The notes under the pieces are model-generated. The model saw only the letters and a program-made list of their open reading frames with translations, searched no databases and was not told the origin of the DNA. A stretch of 26,337 nucleotides of DNA from a virus, in the IMG/VR virus record IMGVR_UViG_3300022848_000570, positions 1 to 26,337 of that record; one strand, 5' to 3'. Of this stretch, positions 16,474 through 24,377 are shown in pieces (within the stretch, counting starts at the first letter, position 1; each line of letters starts with the position of its first letter). The position numbers were made by a program, and so were the translations under genes.

Positions 16474-16488
16474 CCACAATTATATAAT
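16460..16488 (+). promoter_or_regulatory. Sigma70-type promoter upstream of DUF2061 gene
   Basis: TTTACA (16460-16465), one mismatch from consensus, and a perfect TATAAT (16483-16488) are separated by exactly 17 bases. The element covers the stop of the preceding gene and the start of a 62-base gap; transcription would begin about 40 bases before the ATG at 16536, which has an AAAAGGA Shine-Dalgarno. This makes it a likely second early start point within the accessory run. Confidence 0.65.
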
Positions 16489-16535
16489 AATCATTAACTG
16501 CGCATATAAGTACTGTTATATAAAAAGGATAATCT

Positions 16536-17003
16536 ATGATTAAATTTAATGAAGCATACAAACGTACTATTGGCAAGTCTGTGTCATGGCGAATAATAAT
16601 AACACTTGTACAAATTATTAACGGACTGATAGTTACGGGAAGTTTGGCATTTGGCATACAAATGGCAAGCCTTGGCGCTGCTGTAAACATAGTCCTATAT
16701 TGGGTCCATGAAAGAGTATGGAACAAGATACAATGGAGCAGAGAACAAGCTGGAAGCACATATAGTGAAAAATGGTATAGAAGTATTAGTAAAGACCTAT
16801 CGTGGAGAGTTATTATTACTTTTAACAACTTTTGGATGCCGTGGGTATTAACAGGAAGTTGGAAGGTAGGACTTTCGTTTATGGGTGTAGCAACACTTGT
16901 TAACATGTTTATATACTGGTCACATGAAAGACTTTGGAACATTGCATCATTTGGCAAACAAGTACTAGACGTGGATGATACTAAAGATGTATTGGAAAAA
17001 TGA
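16536..17003 (+). CDS. Membrane protein with two DUF2061 repeats
   Basis: This 155-residue protein consists of two similar halves (about 6-66 and 80-140). Each runs K-(V/L)SWR-IIT, a hydrophobic helix, a (V)TGS turn, a second hydrophobic helix, then YW-HER-WN (HERVWN at 58-63 and HERLWN at 130-135). This is the DUF2061 pattern, giving four predicted transmembrane helices. The family's activity is unknown; in bacteria members are often found near sulfate-assimilation genes (from memory, not checked here), which is notable because sulfotransferase-like and PP-loop genes flank it. It has its own sigma70-like promoter and overlaps the next gene. It acts in the host membrane, if the helix prediction is right. 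Confidence 0.8.
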   Translation: MIKFNEAYKRTIGKSVSWRIIITLVQIINGLIVTGSLAFGIQMASLGAAVNIVLYWVHERVWNKIQWSREQAGSTYSEKWYRSISKDLSWRVIITFNNFWMPWVLTGSWKVGLSFMGVATLVNMFIYWSHERLWNIASFGKQVLDVDDTKDVLEK

Positions 17004-17898
17004 TTGGCTCAGTTATCATTATGACCGTCTAGGAGTTGCAAAAACTAGAACAACAGATGCGAGCGAATGGTGGCAACTGCGTATTAAGAAAACTATTTCT
17101 AGGCCAGTTAAGTCTTATCACGAAGAGTTATTACTTAATGCACACGCAGTTAAGGATGCATTTAATGAGCCGCTTGACTTACTATTGTCAGGTGGCTTAG
17201 ATAGTGAACTAGTACTTCGTAGTTATGTAGAAGCAAAAATTCCTATAAATGTTTTCATTGCAAAATACAACGATGATATTAATGCAGTTGATTTTCACGA
17301 AGCACTTACTACTTGTAAAATTTACAATGTTACACCTACTATTATAGATTGTAATTTAAAAAAGTTTATAGAAAATGATGCACACGACATGTGGAATCTA
17401 GGATACTTTGCCTCTGCTGGTTATATGGTTATGATGAAGCTTATAGAAAGTCTTGATAACATACCAATAATATGCGATGGCATTAATGCAGATAACTTTA
17501 GACGGGCTAGTAAGACACAATGTGATATAGTTATATATGAAAAGCACTTTTCAGCAGCAATACACGGCAACACAATTAATAGACCTCTTATTTCTAGTTG
17601 GTATGATTATTCTCCAGAGCTAACAGCAGCATTCTTAGATCTAAATTTACACAAATGGAAAAAACATAAATTAATAACTCCGCCTTTTAATAACGCTAAT
17701 CTTCATAAACTAAAATATCTTAATAGTAATAAACTCTTTGGAACAAGGATACGCAAAAAACAATCAGGATGGGAATCAGGATTACGAGATGGATCTTTAG
17801 TTCCGTATATAGAAGAATTTAATAAACAACATAAGAGTAATACTGTTGATGGAATAGAAGCAACATTTCCTTATAATACTTTTAGAAGTATGTTATGA
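16987..17898 (+). CDS. PP-loop (asparagine-synthase-like) protein
   Basis: The ATG at 16987 gives 303 residues and a 17-base overlap with the upstream gene; an in-frame ATG at 16975 is an alternative. LDLLLSGGLDSELVLRSY at ~63-80 contains the PP-loop SGGLDS (68-73), in the form typical of asparagine synthetase B domains. PIICDGINADNF at ~165 fits the second nucleotide-contact region of that fold. No N-terminal glutamine amidotransferase domain exists, so ammonia or another nucleophile must come from elsewhere. It is distantly related to the protein at 15349. It may form an amide on a sugar acid or peptide; since UDP-glucuronate is predicted in this cluster, amidation of a uronic acid is one testable idea. 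Confidence 0.65.
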   Translation: MYWKNDWLSYHYDRLGVAKTRTTDASEWWQLRIKKTISRPVKSYHEELLLNAHAVKDAFNEPLDLLLSGGLDSELVLRSYVEAKIPINVFIAKYNDDINAVDFHEALTTCKIYNVTPTIIDCNLKKFIENDAHDMWNLGYFASAGYMVMMKLIESLDNIPIICDGINADNFRRASKTQCDIVIYEKHFSAAIHGNTINRPLISSWYDYSPELTAAFLDLNLHKWKKHKLITPPFNNANLHKLKYLNSNKLFGTRIRKKQSGWESGLRDGSLVPYIEEFNKQHKSNTVDGIEATFPYNTFRSML

Positions 17899-19061
17899 GT
17901 GTATTAAAACGTCCGCCCGGTGATTCATTTACTTTTAGATTATTTTTCCAAGTAACGTCTAAAATAAAGTTTCCGTGTGATAAAATTTATTTGTGGGCAA
18001 CAACAATTAATCCTTACTATCAATACAGTGATTACGATGTTAACGGCAATTGGAAAACATTGACAGCAACTGATTATAGAAATCAATTAACGGACAGTAT
18101 AAAATCAAACTTAGTTATTATTGGACTAAAGGATCACTTAACTTCTGTCGATTTTAACAAAGAAGATACTGTTCCTGACATAGCTGAATATCTTATTAAG
18201 TTATTTCACGAGCATAGCGATAAAACATTTATTCTATTAACATCAGTAGAAGGTCTCGACACATATATTAAAAATCCTAATGTTAGTATAATTCCTTGGG
18301 GAGGCGATATTACTAATCATCAGAAAGAGTATAAAACAGTTGAGCCTGTATTAGAAAAGAACTTAGATAGTAGTCGTACATATCTCAGCCTTAATAGAAA
18401 TAAACGCACACATAGGCCAATGACACTTGCATTATTACATGCATTGGGCTGGCAGAAGCACGGATTAATATCATGTATGTTTAAAGATACAATCACAGAT
18501 ATTATAGATTATACAAAATGGAAAGTATCTGATTCAGCTCTTTATTCCGATGGGTGGAATGAGTTATTAACATCAACTGATCTGTTAACTGACAGTCTTG
18601 CTATATATGAAAAGCACGATAACGATAATGTTAGTAATTTTAAAAATAGCTTAAAAACATATTATGAAAATACATTTGTAGAAATTATAAGCGAAACTAG
18701 TTATACTGAAAAGTGTTACAACTTAACAGAAAAAACATTAAATAGTATATACGGTTGTTCGTTCCCAATATTGTTATGCAGCAAAGGCAGCGTAGACTTT
18801 TTACGTTCAATGGGTTTAGATATGTTTGATGATATAGTTGATCATAGTTATGATGCTATTGATGATCCTGTAGAACGGTTAGAAGCTGCAATTATAGACA
18901 ATGCAGAGTTATTAACAAATAACAAGCGTACTAAAGACCTTTGGGTACAAAATAAAACTAGATTTGAGAATAATGTTGACTTTTGCCGAGAAAGACTGTA
19001 TAATTACTACAGTGACAGAGCTAAAGCAATGTTTGATGGTGTAATTTCTAATGAACTATAA
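17895..19061 (+). CDS. GT10-like protein, paralogue of 7392-8621
   Basis: This 388-residue protein lines up with the gene at 7392: TYLSLNRNKRTHRPMTLALL matches the other's ICLNRRPSIHRH block, EIISETSYTEK and NLTEKTLNSIYGCSFPILL match its ETFF and LSEKIFKPI blocks, and both finish with a F-D-(I/V)D-SYD-I-(D/N)-ERL-like stretch. The (T/S)EK with the following hydrophobic strand is the nucleotide-sugar-binding element of GT10-like enzymes. The N-terminal half is different from its paralogue and may bind another acceptor. The ATGAG start overlaps the upstream TGA by 4 bases. The enzyme class is moderately supported and specificity is not. Confidence 0.5.
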   Translation: MSVLKRPPGDSFTFRLFFQVTSKIKFPCDKIYLWATTINPYYQYSDYDVNGNWKTLTATDYRNQLTDSIKSNLVIIGLKDHLTSVDFNKEDTVPDIAEYLIKLFHEHSDKTFILLTSVEGLDTYIKNPNVSIIPWGGDITNHQKEYKTVEPVLEKNLDSSRTYLSLNRNKRTHRPMTLALLHALGWQKHGLISCMFKDTITDIIDYTKWKVSDSALYSDGWNELLTSTDLLTDSLAIYEKHDNDNVSNFKNSLKTYYENTFVEIISETSYTEKCYNLTEKTLNSIYGCSFPILLCSKGSVDFLRSMGLDMFDDIVDHSYDAIDDPVERLEAAIIDNAELLTNNKRTKDLWVQNKTRFENNVDFCRERLYNYYSDRAKAMFDGVISNEL

Positions 19062-19662
19062 AAATGACGACTCTTTTTTCACAGTTATATTACCAATACG
19101 CACTCCTCTGAAATATTGGGATATATACAAATGGGCTGAAAAAGATCCTAATGCAACATTTAGATTTATCCGCGATTTTGAAATTGAAGAAGATAGACTA
19201 ACACTTAAAGAAGTTAACGAAATGTATCCCGGAGTTAAGGTTGTCGGTGTCGTAACAAATCCGTGGGGCAGAGCATTGTGGGCGTATAATATGACAATAG
19301 ACCCGCCGACTGGATATCCAGGAGTTGCTGAAGTTTCGAAACATTTTAAAAACATAGACTTTACTTCGTTTGACGCATATTTAAATAGTATAGAACAATG
19401 CGAGATACTTGATGCTAAAACACATCCTTCTACTCCGCAATCAACTTGGATTAGTTATGATAACACTCGAGTTGATTATATACTTCGTGCAGAGCATTTA
19501 AATGAAGACTTTAAACTGTTGCAGCAATACTTTGAATCAGACATACCGTTAGGTGTAGACGATTTTACAATTGACTATAAGAAGCACTATACATCGACAA
19601 CTAAAGCTATTATTGAAAAGTATTTTAAAGAAGACATTGACAGATTTGGATATGAATTTTAA
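19051..19662 (+). CDS. Sulfotransferase-like protein lacking the PAPS P-loop
   Basis: This 203-residue protein resembles the Sulfotransfer_2 group in its middle and C-terminus. TNPWGRALWAYN at ~69-80 corresponds to the R-P-RxxSxY 3'-phosphate segment, RAEHLNEDF at ~147-155 to the R-ENL-EDF block, and KKHYTSTTKAIIEKYFKEDI then FGYEF close the protein just as in that family. The N-terminus, however, reads FFTVILPIRTPLKYWDIYKW and has no K-G-TS loop for the PAPS 5'-phosphosulfate. It is either a degenerate member or uses a different donor. It overlaps the upstream gene by 11 bases and the downstream gene by one base. Confidence 0.55.
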   Translation: MNYKNDDSFFTVILPIRTPLKYWDIYKWAEKDPNATFRFIRDFEIEEDRLTLKEVNEMYPGVKVVGVVTNPWGRALWAYNMTIDPPTGYPGVAEVSKHFKNIDFTSFDAYLNSIEQCEILDAKTHPSTPQSTWISYDNTRVDYILRAEHLNEDFKLLQQYFESDIPLGVDDFTIDYKKHYTSTTKAIIEKYFKEDIDRFGYEF

Positions 19663-20336
19663 TGTATGATATTGTATTCATAAGTTATCAAGAACCTAGC
19701 GCAGATGCTAACTACGCTACCCTTAAGGCTAAGTTCCCTATGGCTAAACGTGTACACGGAGTTAAAGGAATACACCAAGCACACATAAAAGCAGCAAAGA
19801 AATGCTTTACTAAAATGTTTTGGATTGTAGATGCTGATGCAATCATCATGGACGACTTTAACTTTGATTATGTTGTTCCTGATCACCAATTAGATCACGT
19901 ATATGTATGGCGCAGTCAAAATCCTATCAATGATTTAGTTTATGGTTACGGAGGAGTAAAGTTATTTCCTCGGCAAATGACAATTGATATGGACACAAGT
20001 AAGACTGACATGACTACAAGCATTAGTCCACATTTTATTGCTGTAGAAGAAGTTGCAAATATTACAGCGTTTAATACAAACCCGTTTGAAGCATGGCGCA
20101 GTGCATTTAGAGAATGTGCTAAATTAAGTAGTAAAACAATCTTGAGGCAAAACGATGAAGAAACCAAAAATAGACTTAATATCTGGTGTACAAAAGGCAG
20201 TGAGAGACGCTGTGGTGATTTCACTATTGCTGGTGCTAACGCTGGGCGGGAGTTTGGCATATCTAATATGGCTGATCTTAAACTTATAAACGACTTTGAC
20301 TGGCTATATGAACAATTTTCAAAACATACCATTTGA
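19662..20336 (+). CDS. Phage glycosyltransferase-like protein (DAD type), paralogue of 6457-7392
   Basis: This 224-residue protein shares five ordered blocks with the 311-residue protein at 6457: DIVFISYQEP at 3-12, RVHGVKG at 30-36, a DAD triplet at 57-59 (WIVDADAII), YGYGGVKLFP at 94-103 and AWRSAFRECAKLS near 148. DAD is the probable metal-binding DxD. It lacks the C-terminal ~85 residues of its paralogue. It begins at the last base of the upstream stop (TAATG) and its end overlaps the next gene. It is probably a sugar transferase; donor and acceptor are unknown. Confidence 0.6.
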   Translation: MYDIVFISYQEPSADANYATLKAKFPMAKRVHGVKGIHQAHIKAAKKCFTKMFWIVDADAIIMDDFNFDYVVPDHQLDHVYVWRSQNPINDLVYGYGGVKLFPRQMTIDMDTSKTDMTTSISPHFIAVEEVANITAFNTNPFEAWRSAFRECAKLSSKTILRQNDEETKNRLNIWCTKGSERRCGDFTIAGANAGREFGISNMADLKLINDFDWLYEQFSKHTI

Positions 20337-21312
20337 GGACATAACAAGCTTTGGACAAAAGACCTTACTAGGTACAAAATTGTTCACAGTTAGTTGGATC
20401 CTTGCTAGATTTTGTAACTATAATTGCAGTTATTGCTGGCCCTATGCTCGCAGTAGCACTCCTGATCACCAAGATTTAGAAGTATATACAAATTCTATTG
20501 ACGAAATAAAACGCCAAGCAAGAGAAAACGGGTTTACTGACTTTCACTTTAGTTTTAGCGGCGGCGAACCTACTGCTTATAAATACTTTGGGAAGGTTAT
20601 AGACCATTACTGTAGTGATACAGCACCCAAGTACCAGAGTATCCACATGACAACCAATCTAAGCCCAGGAAGCAAATGGTGGAACAACTGGTTAGAATCT
20701 ACGAGCAGTTTGCAACGTAGGAGTATTACAGCAAGCTACCATGCGGAGTTTGCAAATGAACAAGAGTTTGGAGATAAGTGTCTTCAGCTTATGAAGGCAG
20801 GAGTGTATGTTACGATCAATCAAGTTATGGTGCCAGAAATGTTTGAAGAGCTTTACGAGCGCCTACAGCGATTTGCCGCCAGAGGTATTAATGTCACTGT
20901 CAAGCCCCAATCCGATCCTACCGCCTCCCGTGTGGTATCTGGGTATACTAAAGAACAACTCAACTTGTTGCAAACAGGATTCCCTCAAAGAATCCCAGAC
21001 GAATTTAAAAAAATAATACCGTTGTTACAGGTAGAATTACAAGACAAAGATGGTAAAATATATTATGTAGATCAAGCAGAACGCTTTAATGCTTTTGGAT
21101 TCAATAAGTTCAAAGGCTGGAGTTGTAATGCAGGATACCAAGGATGCGTCATTAGAGAGAATGAAGTTAAGCGCAGCTACAGTTGCCATGACGAACCTCT
21201 AGGCACGTTAGACGGCGGCTTTGAGCTCTTTAAAGCGCCACGTAAGTGCATTACTCCTACTTGCGTAAGTAGTGCAGATAGTAAACTACCAAAGGTAAAG
21301 TATGAAAGTTGA
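20308..21312 (+). CDS. Radical SAM protein with C-terminal auxiliary-cluster cysteines
   Basis: The ATG at 20308 is preferred to an in-frame TTG at 20296. This 334-residue protein has CxxxCxxC at Cys36/40/43 (CNYNCSYC), SGGEPT at ~84-89, and a C-terminal cysteine array beginning WSCNAG and ending with C-TPTC-SSAD-LPKVK, a SPASM/twitch-like arrangement likely to hold a second Fe-S cluster. The same C-terminal layout occurs in the minus-strand gene at 25020-25928. Part of the gene is clearly richer in G+C than its surroundings (61 of 120 bases at 20821-20940), suggesting a separate origin. Reaction unknown; peptide or sugar radical modification are both possible. Confidence 0.85.
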   Translation: MNNFQNIPFEDITSFGQKTLLGTKLFTVSWILARFCNYNCSYCWPYARSSTPDHQDLEVYTNSIDEIKRQARENGFTDFHFSFSGGEPTAYKYFGKVIDHYCSDTAPKYQSIHMTTNLSPGSKWWNNWLESTSSLQRRSITASYHAEFANEQEFGDKCLQLMKAGVYVTINQVMVPEMFEELYERLQRFAARGINVTVKPQSDPTASRVVSGYTKEQLNLLQTGFPQRIPDEFKKIIPLLQVELQDKDGKIYYVDQAERFNAFGFNKFKGWSCNAGYQGCVIRENEVKRSYSCHDEPLGTLDGGFELFKAPRKCITPTCVSSADSKLPKVKYES

Positions 21313-21913
21313 AATACAAGATGTGTTATTCTGGATGGATGCTATTCGTAATAGTGAAGATCGCTATCGTACTCTAGAAAGCTTTTGGAAAGGACAAGTC
21401 AACAGTAAAGTTTGGCTCATTGAACAATTAACTAAAGTGTATAAAGCGCATTATAGTAAATCTAATATAGTAATTTTTGGTGGCTGGAACGGAGTACTAT
21501 CAAATCTGCTATTTAATAGTGATATGTCCATTAGGCACATTACAAGTGTAGATATAGACCCTGCATGTGAAGAAACAGCGTGTACAGTAAACAAGCGTCA
21601 GGAAATCGAAGGACGGTTTACCGCAGTAACAGCAGATATGTGTGATTATTCATCTCCTGCAAATATTATTATTAACACAAGCTGTGAACACGTTACGCAA
21701 GAACAATACGAACAATGGTTAAGCAATCAACCAGACGATGCAATATTTGTAATACAGAGTAATAACTATTTTGAATTGCCCGAACATATACGTTGTGCAA
21801 CAGACGCAGATGACTTTATGCGTATGAGTAAAATTAAACCGCTATGGAGAGGTGAATTTGAAACTCCTAAGTATACACGCTACATGATTATTGGAAAAAA
21901 GAAGAATGTTTAA
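21302..21913 (+). CDS. Class I SAM-dependent methyltransferase-like protein
   Basis: This 203-residue protein has a Rossmann SAM-binding region: IVIFGGWNGVLSNLL at ~56-70 is motif I with a G-GWNG loop, TSVDIDPACEETA at ~81-93 is motif II with the acidic residue after the second strand, and VTADMCDY then IIINTSCEHV supply the adenine and motif IV positions. It overlaps the preceding radical SAM gene by 11 bases and the following one by 8, so it is sandwiched between two radical SAM genes and probably acts on the same substrate. What it methylates cannot be inferred. Confidence 0.7.
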   Translation: MKVEIQDVLFWMDAIRNSEDRYRTLESFWKGQVNSKVWLIEQLTKVYKAHYSKSNIVIFGGWNGVLSNLLFNSDMSIRHITSVDIDPACEETACTVNKRQEIEGRFTAVTADMCDYSSPANIIINTSCEHVTQEQYEQWLSNQPDDAIFVIQSNNYFELPEHIRCATDADDFMRMSKIKPLWRGEFETPKYTRYMIIGKKKNV

Positions 21914-22973
21914 ATTTAATCAATTAGAAAATATACACTTAGAAATTACAAATCGTTGCCAAGCAAGCTGCCCGATGTGTAGCCGAAATATACACGGCGG
22001 CTTAGAAAACCCATTAATTAAAAATCAAGACTGGACAATAACGGATTTTAAGCAAATATTAACTACTGAAGTATTACAGCAATTAAAAGGATTTTATCTT
22101 TGCGGCAATTTTGGCGATCCTATTATTAATAATGATCTAATAGATATGTGCAGTTATAGTAGAGATATTAATCCTAACTTAAATATTAGATTGCATACTA
22201 ATGGCGGAGCACGGAACACAGATTGGTGGAAGAAACTTGCAAAGGCAATGCCAAAATATCACAATGTTATTTTTGCAATTGATGGATTAGCAGACACACA
22301 TAGTTTGTATAGAGTAGGCACTAGTTTTAACAAGGTATTAGAAAATGCAAAAGCATTTATCGCCGCCGGCGGCACAGCAGAATGGGCGTTTATAAAATTT
22401 AAACACAACGAACATCAACAACTCGCGGCAGAAACATTGGCAAAAACACACGGCTTTGCTAGATTTACATATAAAGATAGTGCAAGATTTGTTGCTACTG
22501 AAAAGTTTCCAGTGTACGACCAGGACGGCAATACAACACGTTATTTAGAACCACCTACTGGCAGCAAAATTAATCTCATTACTCAGGACGTAATTGACAA
22601 TTATAAAGATATTGTAGACACTAGTGAGATTGATTGTTATGTAACACAAACAAAGGAAATCTATATAGATGCATATAAGAAGATTATGCCCTGTTGTTTC
22701 TTAGCAAGTATTCCTTATAACTATGCAGCCGCAAACGATGCTACAAAACCTATTAGATTAGAAATCGAACAACAGTACGCTGACTTAATTAATGATTTAG
22801 GAAATACAAACGCACTAGAGCATACTGTACAATCAGTAATAGATTCTGATGCTTGGCAAACTGTTTGGCACAAATATTGGGGCACCGAAAAGTTAATTAC
22901 ATGTGCCAGGACTTGCGGAGTAAATAAACTTAGTAAGCCAAAAGATCAGTTTATAAAGCATACTGAACTATGA
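21906..22973 (+). CDS. Radical SAM/SPASM-like protein
   Basis: The ATG at 21906 is chosen over an in-frame TTG at 21891. This 355-residue protein begins close to its radical SAM cysteines, Cys18/22/25 (RCQASCPMC). The SAM amino-group motif is a variant, GNFGDP at ~67-72, instead of GGEP. HTNGGARNTDWWKKL and FAIDGLADTHSLYR are further typical core segments. Near the C-terminus, DCY...MPCCFL and CARTCG give six cysteines that could bind an auxiliary cluster. No radical SAM subfamily could be named. It overlaps the methyltransferase gene upstream by 8 bases. Confidence 0.85.
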   Translation: MFKFNQLENIHLEITNRCQASCPMCSRNIHGGLENPLIKNQDWTITDFKQILTTEVLQQLKGFYLCGNFGDPIINNDLIDMCSYSRDINPNLNIRLHTNGGARNTDWWKKLAKAMPKYHNVIFAIDGLADTHSLYRVGTSFNKVLENAKAFIAAGGTAEWAFIKFKHNEHQQLAAETLAKTHGFARFTYKDSARFVATEKFPVYDQDGNTTRYLEPPTGSKINLITQDVIDNYKDIVDTSEIDCYVTQTKEIYIDAYKKIMPCCFLASIPYNYAAANDATKPIRLEIEQQYADLINDLGNTNALEHTVQSVIDSDAWQTVWHKYWGTEKLITCARTCGVNKLSKPKDQFIKHTEL

Positions 22974-22988
22974 ATAAGGAAAATAATA

Positions 22989-24377
22989 ATGTCTGATTTA
23001 GAAAAGTATCAAGCTGAAATAGCACAAGTGTCTGGCACACCGACATTTTGTATTTTGCCTTGGATACACTTTGCTACTCGTCCTAATGGCGATATGCGTC
23101 TATGTTGTTCGTCTAATGCAAGTGGTGCAGGTGCCGATCATACTGTTGGACTTGTTAAAATGGAAAATGGTAAGCCTGCAAACTTTGGCAGAGAAACACC
23201 AATGGAAGCGTGGAATAACGACTATATGAAAAGTGTACGGACAACTATGCTTAACGGAGAAATACCTGCAAGTTGTACAAAGTGTTTCCAAGAAGAAAAG
23301 GTAGGTGTAGTAAGTAAGCGTATATGGGAAACAGGAACATGGCACCGAGATAATAACGGAGTAGATATTCCATATTTAATTGAACAAACAAAACAAGACG
23401 GCACAGTACCAGAAGAGTTAGTTTACTTAGACTTGCGATTAGGTCATACTTGTAATATTAAGTGTGTAATGTGTAGCCCACACGATTCGAGCAAGTGGGT
23501 AATGGATCATAAAAAATTAATGCCGCAGCTAGAAGATCCTGAAGTTAAAAGACAGATGCATTGGGACAAGACACAGTTTAACAACAAATGGCATGAAAAG
23601 GATACTTTTTGGGAAGAAATGTACAAGCAAATTCCTAACTTAAAGCAAGTATATTTTGCTGGCGGTGAGCCGCTAATGATTAAAGAACACAAGATGTTTA
23701 TTGAAGAAATAGTACGACAAGGATATCAAGATAAAATTTTACTGCGGTATAATTCAAACGGCTTATTAGTCGATGACGATTTAATTGAGCTATGGAGTAA
23801 GTTTAAGAAAGTTAAGTTTGCTGTAAGTATGGATGCAAGCCATGAGCGTGATGAGTATATACGGTATCCTACTGATTGGAAAACAGTAGAAAAAACTTTG
23901 CACATGCTAGACAATACTCCAGACAACATACAAACAAGTTTAGCAACAGCAATCCAAATATTCAACATAAAGCATTTGCCTGACTTTATGAAATGGAAAA
24001 TAAAAGCGGGATTTAAAAAACTAAACGAAGGAACAGTTCCAGGCGGAGTACAAATGGGAGGCGGTTTAGTTAATATGCACTTGTTATACATTCCAACATT
24101 TTTAAGTATACAAATACTTCCTAAAGAAGATAAGTTAGATGTTGAGCGCCGATTTATGGAGTTTAAAGATTGGCTATGGGAAAACTATAGACAAGACGAT
24201 GACTTTTGGAAACATAATCCGTATGGCTGGAAACGCTGGGAGGCAGTATTAAATCATATGAACGCAGAAGATAATAGTCACTTACTTCCTGGATTTAAAG
24301 AGTATGTAAATAAGCTCGATGCAATACGCGGATTAAGTGCAGCAGAAGTATTTCCGGAATTGGCACACTTGCTATGA
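22989..24377 (+). CDS. Twitch-domain radical SAM protein, paralogue of 8621-9895
   Basis: This 462-residue protein has AAGGA (22976-22980) before its ATG. The auxiliary part comes first: CILPWIHFATRPNG (Cys21), RLCC (Cys39/40) and CTKC (Cys96/99). The radical SAM CxxxCxxC is at Cys155/159/162 (CNIKCVMC), followed by SPHDSSKW, which is also present after the motif in the paralogue (RPHDSSKW). GGEP is at 225-228. The C-terminus (YVNKLDAIRG) matches the end of the minus-strand fragment at the right edge of the window. An SGNH hydrolase gene follows with an ATGA overlap, as in the earlier pair. Substrate unknown. Confidence 0.88.
   Translation: MSDLEKYQAEIAQVSGTPTFCILPWIHFATRPNGDMRLCCSSNASGAGADHTVGLVKMENGKPANFGRETPMEAWNNDYMKSVRTTMLNGEIPASCTKCFQEEKVGVVSKRIWETGTWHRDNNGVDIPYLIEQTKQDGTVPEELVYLDLRLGHTCNIKCVMCSPHDSSKWVMDHKKLMPQLEDPEVKRQMHWDKTQFNNKWHEKDTFWEEMYKQIPNLKQVYFAGGEPLMIKEHKMFIEEIVRQGYQDKILLRYNSNGLLVDDDLIELWSKFKKVKFAVSMDASHERDEYIRYPTDWKTVEKTLHMLDNTPDNIQTSLATAIQIFNIKHLPDFMKWKIKAGFKKLNEGTVPGGVQMGGGLVNMHLLYIPTFLSIQILPKEDKLDVERRFMEFKDWLWENYRQDDDFWKHNPYGWKRWEAVLNHMNAEDNSHLLPGFKEYVNKLDAIRGLSAAEVFPELAHLL

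Noticed and set aside
16514-16522. Extended -10-like TGTTATATA just before the DUF2061 gene
   Set aside because: Transcription would begin at the Shine-Dalgarno and leave no usable leader; the TTTACA-17-TATAAT element upstream is better placed.
16454-16957. A 167-codon minus-strand open frame opposite the DUF2061 gene
   Set aside because: It is antisense to a gene with a clear two-repeat family pattern and promoter, has low-complexity composition, and shows no family motif.
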